Assembly (NCBI GenBank): GCA_945861855.1
Contig: CAMAWG010000028.1
Span: 1-34,953, forward strand
Direction of reading: 5' to 3'
From: Rhodoplanes serenus
Lineage (GTDB): Bacteria > Pseudomonadota > Alphaproteobacteria > Rhizobiales > Xanthobacteraceae
Length of the DNA stretch: 34,953 nucleotides
In this document: positions 26,269 through 34,953 of the stretch, in pieces
Layout: the number at the start of each line of letters is the position of its first letter
Numbering within the stretch: position 1 is the first letter of the stretch
Notes under the pieces: generated by a model
What the model was told of the DNA's origin: nothing
Seen by the model: the letters and a program-made list of their open reading frames with translations, nothing else
Databases searched by the model: none
Made by a program: the position numbers and the translations under genes

Positions 26269-27476
26269 GCCGCGGCTCCCTTACGCTGCGGCAGACGGAT
26301 GCCGTCATACAGCCAGCCCAGGCACTCGAGCACGTCCCCGTCGCCGCGTGTGGACCAGGCGTTGCGCATCACCTCGCGCTCGATTCCGCCAAGGTGATAG
26401 AAATTGTCCCAGAGGTAGCGGGATTCGTATTGCACCCGCGCGGTGCGTAGATATCGCGCGTTTTCGTAGGCGCGGAACGCCTGCGCAATGTCGCCGTCCG
26501 CAAGCTCAATGCACTCGGCGAGGCAGACCGCATCCTCGATCGCAATGCAGGCGCCTTGCGCCAGCGATTGTAAGGTCGGATGCGCGGCGTCGCCCACGAG
26601 CGTCACTCGCCCCTTGCTCCAGTGCCGGATCGGATCGCGGTCGGAGATCACCCAGCGCCGCTCCAGGTCCATCATCGCCAGCAGCGATTTCATCGCCGGA
26701 TGCGAGTTCCGATAGGTGTGATCGAGATCGGCGCGGTAGCTCGCGATGTCGCCTCGCTCCAGGTAGGTCGAGGTCTTGAACACCGCAACAATGTTGAACA
26801 ACGTGCCGGCGCGCAGCGGATAGTGCACGATGTGGAAGCCCGGCCCGGACCAGAGCACCACCTCGTCGCGATGCACGTCGGCCTTCACGTCGGCCATCGG
26901 CACGATGGTGCGATGCGCGACGAAGCCGACCATCCTCGGCTCGCCTTCGTCGAGCATCTGCTGGCGGACGGTGGAGCGCAGGCCGTCGGCGCCGACCACG
27001 GCCGCGCCCTCGATGGTGCGGTTGTCGGTGGTCCGCAGCCGCACATGATCGCCCTGGTCTTCGAAATATTCGGCGCCGGTGAGCGGCATCAGCTCGATGT
27101 TGGGCTCCGCCTCGCAGGCGTCGAGCAGGATGCGGTGCAGGTCGACACGATGAATGACGATGTAGGGATGCTTGAACCGCTCGCGGAACGACGCCGCCCC
27201 GGTCGGCACGCGGGCGATGACGCCGGCGTCGACCGAGTCGATCATCAGCACGGCCTTGGGGACGATCGATTTCGCCAGCACAGCATCGGTGACGCCGAGG
27301 CGATCGAACATCGGGAAGACGTTGGGGCCAAGCTGGATGCCGTAGCCGATGACGCCGAACTCCGGCGCCTGTTCGAGCAGGCGCACGCGGAAGCCCTTGC
27401 GCGCCAGCGCAAGCGAAACAGAAGCGCCGCCGAGTCCACCCCCGACGACCAAGATCGGATCATTGTTGCGCGTCAC
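26265..27476 (-). CDS. FAD-dependent aromatic monooxygenase, 3-hydroxybenzoate 6-hydroxylase-like
   Basis: 403 residues, one full flavoprotein monooxygenase of group A. Seen: FAD motif GGGLGG (12-17) followed by EQAPEFGVIGYGIQLGPN, the DG motif VVGADGLRSTVR, and the GD motif RVTLVGDAAHP followed by LAQGACIAIEDAVCLAE. The EFGxIGxGIQLGPN string and the end (YLWDNFYHLGGIEREV) resemble 3-hydroxybenzoate 6-monooxygenase, which makes gentisate with NADH and oxygen. The exact substrate is inferred. Its GTG start at 27476 has GGAG upstream. The setting is odd: it sits inside the murein/division cluster, 206 bases after murB and overlapping ddl by four bases. It is therefore probably co-translated with ddl. 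Confidence 0.9.
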   Translation of the reverse strand: MTRNNDPILVVGGGLGGASVSLALARKGFRVRLLEQAPEFGVIGYGIQLGPNVFPMFDRLGVTDAVLAKSIVPKAVLMIDSVDAGVIARVPTGAASFRERFKHPYIVIHRVDLHRILLDACEAEPNIELMPLTGAEYFEDQGDHVRLRTTDNRTIEGAAVVGADGLRSTVRQQMLDEGEPRMVGFVAHRTIVPMADVKADVHRDEVVLWSGPGFHIVHYPLRAGTLFNIVAVFKTSTYLERGDIASYRADLDHTYRNSHPAMKSLLAMMDLERRWVISDRDPIRHWSKGRVTLVGDAAHPTLQSLAQGACIAIEDAVCLAECIELADGDIAQAFRAYENARYLRTARVQYESRYLWDNFYHLGGIEREVMRNAWSTRGDGDVLECLGWLYDGIRLPQRKGAAA

Positions 27477-27682
27477 TGCCGCTCCGCGAATCAGATTTCA
27501 CGCTAACCCGCTGGCAGCCAAAGGTGAATCCCGCGCGGCGAGGCGCACGAGGCGAAGCTTCCGGGCCGTGACAAAAATGACTCAGGCTGCGCGTCCGGAA
27601 TCGAAATCTTCGGACCTTCGAGTAACCGACTCAGGCGGCTGTGGAATCCAGCAATTGCAAGCTCGCTTCGGTGGCATTGCCC
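27477..27682. other. gap between murB and the monooxygenase gene
   Basis: 206 bases with no ORF, hairpin or repeat that I can support. It is the longest repeat-free gap within the murein genes and may hold a promoter for the monooxygenase-ddl-ftsQ-ftsA run; no boxes were identified. Confidence 0.3.
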
Positions 27683-28600
27683 TCAGGCGGCGACGCCGAT
27701 GCGCTTGATTTCCCATTCCAGCTCGACGCCGGAACTCGCTCTCACGCGCCGCCGCACGGTCTCGCCCAGCGTCTCGATGTCGGCGGCGGTGGCGGTGCCG
27801 AGATTGATCAGGAAATTGCAGTGCAACTCCGAGACCTGCGCGCCGCCGACCGTCAGCCCGCGGCAGCCGGCGGCGTCGATCAGTTGCCAGGCCTTTGCGC
27901 CGGGCGGGTTCTTGAAGGTCGAGCCGCCGGTGCGGCTCTTGATCGGCTGCGTCGCCTCCCGCGACTCGGTGATCTTGTCCATCTCGGCAGCGATGGCAGC
28001 GCGGTCGCCGGGCGTGCCTTCGAAGGTCGCCTCGGTGAAGATGAAATCCTCCGGCGCGCCGCAGTGCCGATACGTGTAGTGCATGTCGGCATTGCTCAGT
28101 TCGTGGATACGGCCGGCCCGGTCAACCGCGCGCGCCGCGACCAGCGCATCCTTGGTCTCGCGGCCGTAGGCGCCGCCGTTCATCCGCAGCGCGCCGCCGA
28201 TGGCGCCCGGGATGCCGCGCAGGAATGCGAGGCCGGCAAGGCCCGCCTCCTGCGCCGCGCGCGCAACCTTGACGTCCGGCACGGCCGTGCCGGCCTTGAT
28301 GCGGGTGCCTTCGACCGCGACCTCGTTGAAGCCCCGGCCGAGCCGCACCACGACGCCCGGGATACCGCCGTCGCGCACGATCAGGTTCGAGCCTAGGCCC
28401 ACCACTATCACCGGAATCTCGGCAGACAGCGCGCCGAGGAAATACGCGAGATCGGATTCGTCCTCCGGCATGAACAGCGCTTGCGCCGGACCGCCGACGC
28501 GGAACCAGGTCAGCTCGGCGAGCGACTGGTTCGACAGCAACCGGCCGCGCAGCTTCGGCGCTTTGGATTTCAATTCCGGAGCGATATCCGGGAAGCTCAT
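27683..28600 (-). CDS. murB: UDP-N-acetylenolpyruvoylglucosamine reductase MurB
   Basis: 305 residues. FAD/NADPH enzyme that reduces enolpyruvyl-UDP-GlcNAc to UDP-MurNAc. Seen: [10 protein letters not shown], the FAD-binding [12 protein letters not shown] (68-79), [17 protein letters not shown], and the catalytic region [13 protein letters not shown]. The start ATG 28600 shares its A with the murC stop (TGATG), so translation is coupled. The frame remains open upstream into murC, but that part is not coding. Length and motifs fit the short MurB type found in Rhizobiales. Confidence 0.96.
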   Translation of the reverse strand: MSFPDIAPELKSKAPKLRGRLLSNQSLAELTWFRVGGPAQALFMPEDESDLAYFLGALSAEIPVIVVGLGSNLIVRDGGIPGVVVRLGRGFNEVAVEGTRIKAGTAVPDVKVARAAQEAGLAGLAFLRGIPGAIGGALRMNGGAYGRETKDALVAARAVDRAGRIHELSNADMHYTYRHCGAPEDFIFTEATFEGTPGDRAAIAAEMDKITESREATQPIKSRTGGSTFKNPPGAKAWQLIDAAGCRGLTVGGAQVSELHCNFLINLGTATAADIETLGETVRRRVRASSGVELEWEIKRIGVAA

Positions 28601-30003
28601 CAGCCGAGCGCCTTCAACTCGCCTTCCAGCGAATAGGCCCATTGCGTAATGTTGCCGGCGCCCAGGCAGACCACATAATCGCCGGGCTTGGCGAGACCCT
28701 TCACGATGCCGGCGAGCTGCGGCTGGCCGGGCAGCGCGATGACCTGCCGGTGGCCACGCGCACGCACGGCGGTGACCAGATGATCGCGGTCGACTCCCTC
28801 GATAGGCGCCTCGCCCGCCGGGTAGACATCGGCGACCACCACGGCGTCGGCGTCGTTGAAGCAGGTCGAGAACGGCTCGAACAGCGACTGCAGCCTGGTG
28901 TAGCGATGCGGCTGCACCACAGCGATCACCTGGCCGTTGGTCGATTCGCGCGCGGCCTTGAGCACGGCGGCGATCTCGACCGGATGGTGGCCGTAGTCGT
29001 CGATAATGGTGACGCCGTTCCACTCGCCCGCGCGGGTGAAGCGCCGCCGCACGCCGCCGAAACCAGCCAACGCCTTGCGGATCGCCTCGTCGGACATCTT
29101 CAGTTCATGCGCCACCGCAACCGCCGAGGTTGCGTTAAGCGCGTTGTGGCGGCCGGGCATCGGCAACGTCAGATCCCTGATGGCGTGTACGGTCTGGCCG
29201 TTGCGGTCGCGGAACAGCACCGTGAAGGTCTGCCGGCCGCCGTCGTTGCGGAGATCGGTGAGCCGCACGTCAGCCTGCGGATTCTCGCCGTAGGTGACGA
29301 TGCGGCGGTCCTCGATCCGGCCCACCAGCCGCTGCACGATCGGGTGATCGGTGCACATCACGGCGAATCCGTAGAACGGCACGTTCTCGATGAAGGCCCG
29401 GAACGCGTCCTGCACCGCGGCGAAGGTCTTGAAGTGGTCGAGGTGCTCGGCGTCGATGTTAGTGACGATCGCGATATCGGCCGGCAGTTTCAGGAACGTG
29501 CCGTCGGATTCGTCGGCCTCCACGATCATCCAGTCGCCGGCGCCGAGCCGCGCGTTAGTGCCGTAGGCATTGATGATGCCGCCGTTGATCACGGTCGGAT
29601 CGAGGTTTGCAGCGTCAAACAAGGCCGCGACCAGCGACGTGGTCGTGGTCTTGCCGTGGGTGCCGGCGACGGCGACGCAGCTTTTCAACCGCATCAGCTC
29701 AGCCAGCATCTCAGCGCGGCGCACCACCGGCAGGCGCTTGTCGCGGGCGGCAACGAGTTCAGGATTGTCGCGCTTGATCGCCGACGACACCACCAGCACC
29801 TCGGCACCGTCGAGATTTTCCGCCCTGTGGCCGATGGAAACCTTGGCGCCCTTGTCGCGCAGGCGCTTGACGTTGGCGCTGTCGCTCGCGTCGGAGCCCT
29901 GCACCGTGTAGCCGAGGTTCATCAGCACCTCGGCGATGCCGCTCATGCCGATGCCGCCGATACCCACAAAATGGATCGGACCGATTTCGCGCGGCAGTTT
30001 CAT
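28600..30003 (-). CDS. murC: UDP-N-acetylmuramate-L-alanine ligase MurC
   Basis: 467 residues. Adds L-Ala to UDP-MurNAc with ATP in the cytoplasm. Seen: an N-terminal Rossmann-type domain with [11 protein letters not shown], the Mur-ligase ATP loop GTHGKTT (114-120), [13 protein letters not shown], and the central [10 protein letters not shown] motif typical of MurC. ATG 30003 ([14 protein letters not shown]) is the standard start. It follows murG across a palindromic repeat (copy C) that fills the 130-base gap. Confidence 0.97.
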   Translation of the reverse strand: MKLPREIGPIHFVGIGGIGMSGIAEVLMNLGYTVQGSDASDSANVKRLRDKGAKVSIGHRAENLDGAEVLVVSSAIKRDNPELVAARDKRLPVVRRAEMLAELMRLKSCVAVAGTHGKTTTTSLVAALFDAANLDPTVINGGIINAYGTNARLGAGDWMIVEADESDGTFLKLPADIAIVTNIDAEHLDHFKTFAAVQDAFRAFIENVPFYGFAVMCTDHPIVQRLVGRIEDRRIVTYGENPQADVRLTDLRNDGGRQTFTVLFRDRNGQTVHAIRDLTLPMPGRHNALNATSAVAVAHELKMSDEAIRKALAGFGGVRRRFTRAGEWNGVTIIDDYGHHPVEIAAVLKAARESTNGQVIAVVQPHRYTRLQSLFEPFSTCFNDADAVVVADVYPAGEAPIEGVDRDHLVTAVRARGHRQVIALPGQPQLAGIVKGLAKPGDYVVCLGAGNITQWAYSLEGELKALG

Positions 30004-30019
30004 CGAACAATATCCTCGG

Positions 30020-30133
30020 CTGTCATCGTCCGCGAAAGCGGACGATCCAGTAGTCGGTGATACAGGTCTATGGCAAGGCCATTCAAAAATGAACCCTGGT
30101 GGTACTGGATGCCTGCTTTCGCGGGCATGACAG
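30020..30133. repeat. compound palindromic repeat, copy C
   Basis: Outer ends CTGTCAT (30020-30026) / ATGACAG (30127-30133). The left arm is the same hairpin as copy A (ATCGTCCGC-GAAA-GCGGACGAT). Then come CCAGTA, about 50 bases, TACTGGAT and the right hairpin (GCCTGC-TTTC-GCGGGC). It lies between murG and murC and touches the murG stop codon, so any transcript from murG to murC contains the whole structure. Confidence 0.85.
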
Positions 30134-31306
30134 CTAATGCGTGGCGATTCCCGCCACCCGCAGCACCAAATCGGCGAGCCGATCGGCGGCGTCGATCGAG
30201 CCGGCCGCCTTGGCCGCCGCCGCCATCCCGGCGAGTTTTTGCGGAGCCGCGGCCAGCGCCGCGATCTCGGCCGCGAGCCGCTCGGGGGTGAAATCGGCCT
30301 GATCGAGGCGGATCGCGCCGCCTGCGTCCATCATGACGCCGGCATTGGCGCGCTGATCCTGGTCGAGCGCATGCGGCAGCGGGATCAGGATGCCCGGGCG
30401 GCCGATCGCCGAAAGCTCGGCAACGGTGGATGCGCCCGAACGCGACACCACGAGATGGCTCGCCGCCATGCGCGCGGGCAAGTCCTTGAAGAACGGCGCC
30501 ACGTCGCAGGCGACCTGGAGCCTCGTGTAAGTATCGCGGACGCGCGGAAGGTCCTCCTCGCGTGCCTGCTGCGTGATCTTCAGCCGGGCCCGCAGACGCG
30601 GCTCGAGCCTTTCGATGGCCGGGGGAACGATGTCCGCCATCACACGCGCACCCTGGCTGCCGCCGAACACGAGAAGCTGCAGCGTCCCGGAAGCCTCAAC
30701 CGGCGGATAAGGCGTCGCCGCCGCGGCGATCACCGCCGGGCGCACCGGATTACCGGTGTGCGTGGCCTTCGCGCCGAGCGCCGGATCGCGGCTGAGAATG
30801 CCGGGAAAGCCTGTGGCGATGGCGCGCACGCGCGGCGCCATTATCCGGTTGGCGCGGCCCATCACCGCGTTCTGCTCGTGGATCAGCGTCGGGATGCCGC
30901 GCAGGGCCGCCGCAAGCAGCGGCGGAATGGTGGGATAGCCGCCGAAACCGACGACGATCGCCGGCTTCAGCCGCGGCAGCATGAGCCAGGCCTTGAGCAC
31001 GCCGTAACCCAGCACGCTGGCAGTCTTGGCCAGCGACACCGGATTGCGGCCGCGAATGGTGGCGCTCGGGATGACGTGAACGGCCTCAGGCGGAAAGGCG
31101 CCGGCATGGCGCGCCGCGCGGGAGTCGGTGACGAGCTCGACGGCAACATTCCGCCTGGCCAGCGCCGCGGCCAGCGCCTCGGCGGGAAACAGATGGCCGC
31201 CCGTGCCGCCGGCGGCGACAAGGACGCCGCCCGAATTTTTTCTTCCCTCCCCTGCAAGGGGAGGGTCGGATCGCCGAAGGCGATCCGGGGTGGGGTCATC
31301 TTTCAT
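30134..31306 (-). CDS. murG: lipid II synthase MurG, N-terminus repeat-derived
   Basis: 390 residues. GT-B glycosyltransferase at the inner face of the membrane that adds GlcNAc to lipid I. Seen: the N-terminal acceptor loop [28 protein letters not shown], the hinge [15 protein letters not shown] and the UDP-GlcNAc site [35 protein letters not shown]. In relatives the protein begins a few residues before GGTGGH. Here the only sensible starts, ATG 31306 or ATG 31312, lie inside a palindromic repeat, adding about 22 residues (for example [15 protein letters not shown]). No good ribosome site precedes either ATG. A TTG at 31381 is even less likely. The function call is firm, the start is not. 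Confidence 0.9.
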   Translation of the reverse strand: MKDDPTPDRLRRSDPPLAGEGRKNSGGVLVAAGGTGGHLFPAEALAAALARRNVAVELVTDSRAARHAGAFPPEAVHVIPSATIRGRNPVSLAKTASVLGYGVLKAWLMLPRLKPAIVVGFGGYPTIPPLLAAALRGIPTLIHEQNAVMGRANRIMAPRVRAIATGFPGILSRDPALGAKATHTGNPVRPAVIAAAATPYPPVEASGTLQLLVFGGSQGARVMADIVPPAIERLEPRLRARLKITQQAREEDLPRVRDTYTRLQVACDVAPFFKDLPARMAASHLVVSRSGASTVAELSAIGRPGILIPLPHALDQDQRANAGVMMDAGGAIRLDQADFTPERLAAEIAALAAAPQKLAGMAAAAKAAGSIDAADRLADLVLRVAGIATH

Positions 31307-31374
31307 CGTCATTGTTTGAGTTTGACCCCCACCCGATTGCTTCGCAATCGACCTCCCCCTTTCAGGGGGAGGTA
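31242..31374. repeat. compound palindromic repeat E across the ftsW-murG junction
   Basis: A chain of hairpins: CCCTCCCC-TGCA-AGGGGAGGG, GGATCGCC-GAA-GGCGATCC, CGATTGC-TTC-GCAATCG and ACCTCCCC-CTTTCA-GGGGGAGGT. An outer GTGGGGTCA / TGACCCCCAC pairing encloses the short spacer near 31300-31320. It fills the gap after the ftsW stop and extends over the first codons of murG. This is a different sequence family from copies A-C. Confidence 0.8.
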
Positions 31375-31385
31375 AGGACAAGGGG

Positions 31386-32537
31386 TCAGGCCGGACTCCC
31401 GGCGAGACCCAGGTCGCGCTTCACCAGATATTCGGAGCGCGGGCGCTCCCGCGTCAGCGCGAGCAGCATGCCCATGCCAAAGGCCAGCGAGATCATCGAC
31501 GATCCGCCGTAAGAGACGAACGGCAGGGTCATGCCCTTGGCGGGCATGAGGTGAAGGTTCACCGCCATGTTGATCGCCGATTGCAGCCCGAACAGAATCG
31601 CCAGGCCCGAGGCGGCAAAGCGGTTGAACGGATCCTCGCTGCGCTGCGCGTGCCGCAGCGAGCGGATCACGATGAAGGCGAACAGCCCCAGCAGCATCAG
31701 GCAAAGCACGATGCCAAACTCTTCCGCGCCCACGGCGTAGACGAAGTCGGTGTGGCTCTCTGGCAGGATGCGCTTGACCGTGCCCTCGCCCGGGCCGCGG
31801 CCGAACCAGCCGCCGCGCGCGAAGCTCTCCAGCGCCAGATCGATGTTGAAGCTGTCGCCCGAGCCGCGATCCATGAAGCGCTGGATGCGCTGCGCCACAT
31901 GCGGCACCGAGAAATAGGCGCCTACCAGGCCTATGCCAGCGATACCGGCGAGTCCGCCGACCCAGATGAGCCGCATGCCCGCCATGAAGAACAGCGCGCC
32001 CCAAACCAGCGCGACCAGCATGGTCTGGCCGAAGTCGGGCTGCATCACCAGCAACGTGGCGACCACCAGCAGCAGCACCAGCGCCGCCGTGTTGGCCGGC
32101 ATCTCCGGCCGCCGGGTCGATTCGGCGAACAGCCCGGCGATCAGGATGACGAAGGCGGGTTTCAGGAACTCCGAGGGCTGCACATTGACGCCGAGGATCA
32201 CCAGCCAGCGCCGCGCGCCCTTGATCTCGGCGCCGAAGAACGGCGTCACGGCGACCAGTAACAGGCTGATCAGGAATACCGCAAGCGCGACGCGCCGGAT
32301 CTGTCGCGGCGAGAGAAACGACGTCGTCAGCAGTACGATGATCGTCGGCGCCAGGAACAGGATGTGGCGATTGACGAAGTGGAAGGGGTCGAGATTGAGC
32401 CGCGCCGCAACCGGCGGGCTCGCGGCCAGCGACAGGATGATGCCGCCGAGCATGAGCCCGAACAGCCCCGCCAGAATCGCGCGGTCCACCGTCCACCACC
32501 AATCGCCGAAGGGTGTGCGTACCGTGCGCGAAACCAT
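31386..32537 (-). CDS. ftsW: peptidoglycan glycosyltransferase FtsW
   Basis: 383 residues, SEDS family, about ten membrane helices. Polymerises lipid II at the septum together with FtsI. Seen: FFGAEIKGARRWL, the signature QPSEFLKPAFVILIA, QPDFGQTMLV, and the C-terminal region LPFVSYGGSSMI. ATG 32537 (MVSRTVRTPFGDWWWTVDRA) gives the usual cytoplasmic N-terminus with a Trp-rich segment before helix 1. It is flanked by repeats on both sides: element D before it and element E after it. Confidence 0.96.
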   Translation of the reverse strand: MVSRTVRTPFGDWWWTVDRAILAGLFGLMLGGIILSLAASPPVAARLNLDPFHFVNRHILFLAPTIIVLLTTSFLSPRQIRRVALAVFLISLLLVAVTPFFGAEIKGARRWLVILGVNVQPSEFLKPAFVILIAGLFAESTRRPEMPANTAALVLLLVVATLLVMQPDFGQTMLVALVWGALFFMAGMRLIWVGGLAGIAGIGLVGAYFSVPHVAQRIQRFMDRGSGDSFNIDLALESFARGGWFGRGPGEGTVKRILPESHTDFVYAVGAEEFGIVLCLMLLGLFAFIVIRSLRHAQRSEDPFNRFAASGLAILFGLQSAINMAVNLHLMPAKGMTLPFVSYGGSSMISLAFGMGMLLALTRERPRSEYLVKRDLGLAGSPA

Positions 32538-32630
32538 GACCGCTCCTCGTCCGGCTCTAGTCGTGACGCGGCATGGTTTCCAAGATGTTAATGCGCCTCA
32601 ATCTGGCAAAATTTTCCGCCATTTAAGTTC

Positions 32631-32714
32631 GTCATGGCCGGGCTTGTCCCGGCCATCCACGCTTTGCTTCATCGCAAAGCAAGACGTGGATGCCCGGCAC
32701 AAGCCGGGCATGAC
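32631..32714. repeat. palindromic repeat D between murD and ftsW
   Basis: Outer ends GTCAT / ATGAC. Hairpin 1 is ATGGCCGGG-CTTGT-CCCGGCCAT (32634-32656). Hairpin 2 is CCACG-CTTTGC ... GCAAAG ... CGTGG. Hairpin 3 is ATGCCCGGC-ACAA-GCCGGGCAT. The whole unit folds as a cloverleaf. It shares only the outer GTCAT/ATGAC ends with copies A-C. Confidence 0.85.
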
Positions 32715-32731
32715 GTTGATAGGACAGGACG

Positions 32732-34132
32732 TCACTTGATGGTCTCGACGCCCGGCAGCGCCAGCACCAGCTCGCGGAAGCGGTCGCCGCGCACCTCGAA
32801 ATTCCGGTACTGGTCGAACGACGCGCAGGCCGGCGACAGCAGCACCACCGGCTCGTTGAGCCCCGACGCTCCGGAGTCGCGGGCCGCGAGAGCGACCGCC
32901 CGCTCCAGCGTGCCGGCCATCTCGTACGCGACCTTGCCATCAAGCGTGCGGGCGAAATCCTCCGCCGCCTCGCCGATCAGGTATGCCTTGCGAATGCGCG
33001 GAAAGAAGCCCGCCAGCGATGCGATGCCGCCGGTCTTGGGCTTGCCCCCGGCGATCCAGAACATGTCGTTGAAGCAGGCCAGCGCCTGGGCCGATGAATC
33101 CGCGTTGGTCGCCTTGGAATCGTTGACGAACAGCACCGGTCCCTTGCGGCCGACCTGCTCCATGCGGTGCGCCAGGCCGGGGAACGAGCGCAGCCCCTTC
33201 TGGATCGTCGCCGCATCGAGGCCGAGCGCAAGCGTCGCCGCGACCGCGCAAGCCGCGTTCTGCGCGTTGTGCAGGCCGCGCAGCGAGCCGATGTTGTCGA
33301 GCCTGGCGATCGACTGCGTGTTGGCGCCGGAAGCGTGGAAGATTTCGCCGTTCTGCGCATAGATGCCTTCGGGCAGGCGCTTGCGAACCGAAATGCGTAT
33401 GACCGCCCGGCCCTTGGCGGCGATGCGCTCGGCCGCGGCCGCGCACCATTCGTCGTCCACGCCGACCACCGCCGCACCGTCCTCCTGCGCGCCCGCGACC
33501 AGCCTCTCCTTGATCGACGCATAGTACGCAAGCGTGCCGTGGCGGTCGAGATGATCCTCGCTCACGTTGATCAGCACGCCGACGCGCGGATCGAGCGTCG
33601 GGGCAAGATCGATCTGATAGGACGAGCATTCGACCACATGGGCGTGGTCCGCGCGGGGCGGCTTCAAGGTCAGCACCGCGGTGCCGATGTTGCCGCCGAG
33701 ATCCGCGGAACGGCCGGCTGACACCAGCAGATGATGGATGAGCGCCGTGGTCGTGGACTTGCCGTTAGTGCCGGTGATGGCGACGAACGGCGAGTTCGGC
33801 GCGAGCCGCCGCCGCTCGCGGCAGAACAGCTCGACGTCGCCGATCACCTCGGCGCCGGCCCTGCGCGCAAGCTCCACCGACCAGTGCGGCGCGGGATGGG
33901 TGAGCGGCACGCCGGGCGCCAGCAGCAGCGCGGCGATATCCGACCAGTCGATCCGGCGCAGATCGGCGGTCGCGATGCCAGCCGCGCGCGCCTTATCGAT
34001 GCTCGCCGCGCTGTCGTCGAAGGCGATGACATCGGCGCCGCCCGCGGCCAAAGCCTGCGCGCTCGCGAGCCCCGAGCCGCCGAGCCCGAACAGCGCGACC
34101 TTCTTTCCGGCGAAGCCAGTGACGGGGATCAT
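32732..34132 (-). CDS. murD: UDP-N-acetylmuramoylalanine-D-glutamate ligase MurD
   Basis: 466 residues. Adds D-Glu to UDP-MurNAc-L-Ala using ATP. Seen: N-terminal Rossmann-like domain with [16 protein letters not shown] loop GTNGKST (121-127), [21 protein letters not shown], and the C-terminal domain with [12 protein letters not shown] and [15 protein letters not shown] 34132 overlaps the mraY stop as ATGA, so the two are coupled. The frame is open further upstream inside mraY, but that part is a shadow. The gap to ftsW carries repeat D. Confidence 0.97.
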   Translation of the reverse strand: MIPVTGFAGKKVALFGLGGSGLASAQALAAGGADVIAFDDSAASIDKARAAGIATADLRRIDWSDIAALLLAPGVPLTHPAPHWSVELARRAGAEVIGDVELFCRERRRLAPNSPFVAITGTNGKSTTTALIHHLLVSAGRSADLGGNIGTAVLTLKPPRADHAHVVECSSYQIDLAPTLDPRVGVLINVSEDHLDRHGTLAYYASIKERLVAGAQEDGAAVVGVDDEWCAAAAERIAAKGRAVIRISVRKRLPEGIYAQNGEIFHASGANTQSIARLDNIGSLRGLHNAQNAACAVAATLALGLDAATIQKGLRSFPGLAHRMEQVGRKGPVLFVNDSKATNADSSAQALACFNDMFWIAGGKPKTGGIASLAGFFPRIRKAYLIGEAAEDFARTLDGKVAYEMAGTLERAVALAARDSGASGLNEPVVLLSPACASFDQYRNFEVRGDRFRELVLALPGVETIK

Positions 34133-34953
34133 CGCAGCTTGAGCGTGGCCAGACCTGCAAGCGCCAGCACGATCGAGATGATCCAGAACCGGATCACGAT
34201 CTGCGATTCGGTCCAGCCGAGCTGCTCGAAGTGGTGGTGGATCGGCGCCATCCGGAACACACGCTTGCCGGTGAGCTTGAAGGACACCACCTGCACGATC
34301 ACCGACACCGCTTCGAGCACGAACAGCCCGCCGATGATCGCCAGCGCGATCTCGTGCTTGGTGGCGACCGCGACCGAGCCGATCAGGCCGCCTAGCGCGA
34401 GCGAGCCCGTATCGCCCATGAAGATCGAGGCCGGCGGCGCGTTGAACCAGAGAAAGCCCAGCCCCGCGCCGATCACCGCCCCGCACAGCACCGCAAGCTC
34501 GCCGGAGTCGGGGACGAAATGGATTTGCAGATATTCGGCAAACACCGCGTTGCCGGAGAGATAGGCGATCCCGACGAAGCTCGCCGCCGCGATCATCACC
34601 GGGCCGATGGCGAGGCCATCGAGCCCATCGGTCAGGTTCACGGCATTGCCGGCGCCGACGATGATGAAGGCGGCGAAGATCGGGAAGAACCAGCCAAGAT
34701 TGATGACGGCTTCCTTGAACACCGGAAAAACCAGCGAGGTGGCGAAGGCCGGCCGGCCGAGGCTCGCGATCGCAATGCAGGCGGCGAGCGCGATCGCGGC
34801 CTCGATCGCGAGGCGGGCAATGCCGGCGAAGCCCGAATGGCTCTGCCGCGTCACCTTGAGATAGTCGTCGTAGAATCCGACCAGACCGAAGCCGAGGGTA
34901 ACCGCGAGCACGATCCAGACGTAGGGGTTGCGCGGGTTGGCCCAAAGCAGGGT
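34129..34953 (-). CDS. mraY: phospho-MurNAc-pentapeptide transferase MraY, 5' end cut off
   Basis: 274 residues visible; about 85 N-terminal residues lie beyond the right edge, since the frame runs off the window in the sense [15 protein letters not shown], matching the family. A GTG at 34911 is internal and not the start. It transfers phospho-MurNAc-pentapeptide to undecaprenyl phosphate in the inner membrane, making lipid I. Seen: FYDDYLKV (metal/substrate aspartates), [10 protein letters not shown], the membrane helices, [13 protein letters not shown], and [11 protein letters not shown] near the end. Upstream genes of the cluster (ftsI, murE, murF) would be expected just outside the window. 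Confidence 0.96.
   Translation of the reverse strand, partial: TLLWANPRNPYVWIVLAVTLGFGLVGFYDDYLKVTRQSHSGFAGIARLAIEAAIALAACIAIASLGRPAFATSLVFPVFKEAVINLGWFFPIFAAFIIVGAGNAVNLTDGLDGLAIGPVMIAAASFVGIAYLSGNAVFAEYLQIHFVPDSGELAVLCGAVIGAGLGFLWFNAPPASIFMGDTGSLALGGLIGSVAVATKHEIALAIIGGLFVLEAVSVIVQVVSFKLTGKRVFRMAPIHHHFEQLGWTESQIVIRFWIISIVLALAGLATLKLR

Noticed and set aside
28601-29023. Longer murB start inside murC
   Set aside because: The extension is a frame shadow of murC; MurB homology begins at ATG 28600, which overlaps the murC stop as TGATG.
34133-34945. Longer murD frame extending through mraY
   Set aside because: The extra part is a shadow of mraY; MurD homology begins at ATG 34132, overlapping the mraY stop as ATGA.

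Overview
The window is GC-rich, densely coded DNA from an alphaproteobacterium. Gene order and protein style point to the order Rhizobiales (Hyphomicrobiales), near the Bradyrhizobiaceae/Xanthobacteraceae. The grounds are the run mraY-murD-ftsW-murG-murC-murB-ddl-ftsQ-ftsA-ftsZ-lpxC-bamD-recN and then ligA, the long C-terminal linker in FtsZ, and compound palindromic intergenic repeats of the kind known from Bradyrhizobium-type genomes. No species can be named from the sequence alone. No tRNA, rRNA, CRISPR array, transposase or integrase was recognised.

Left part (1-8.5 kb): a partial short-chain dehydrogenase lacking the usual Tyr/Lys catalytic pair, a small secreted Cys-containing protein of unknown function, a secreted L,D-transpeptidase, a universal stress protein, an NTF2/SnoaL-like protein, PrmA (ribosomal protein L11 methyltransferase), a small 77-residue conserved-type protein, a three-domain Xaa-Pro aminopeptidase and a Bcr/CflA-type MFS exporter.

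Middle (8.5-18.7 kb): ligA and recN, which sit next to each other in many Rhizobiales, are separated here by about 6 kb. The insert holds a 2-hydroxyacid dehydrogenase, a two-subunit acyl-CoA dehydrogenase, a HisKA_2 sensor kinase with a stand-alone receiver, and a small secreted cationic protein built of four 10-residue repeats. A strong Rho-independent terminator on the plus strand at the ligA end has no plus-strand gene before it and may end an undescribed small RNA.

Right part (18.7-35 kb): envelope and division genes, all on the minus strand. They cover lipid II synthesis (mraY, murD, murG, murC, murB, ddl), division (ftsW, ftsQ, ftsA, ftsZ), lipid A (lpxC) and outer-membrane assembly (bamD). 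Many stop and start codons overlap (mraY/murD, murC/murB, monooxygenase/ddl, ddl/ftsQ, ftsQ/ftsA), so translation is probably coupled. Two features break the usual layout. A 3-hydroxybenzoate-6-hydroxylase-like FAD monooxygenase lies between murB and ddl and overlaps ddl by four bases. A palindromic repeat covers the ftsW-murG junction and appears to encode the first 20 or so residues of MurG.

The best candidates for something undescribed are the repeat peptide beside the kinase/receiver pair, the putative small RNA at the ligA end of the insert, the repeat-encoded MurG N-terminus, and the aromatic hydroxylase coupled to ddl.
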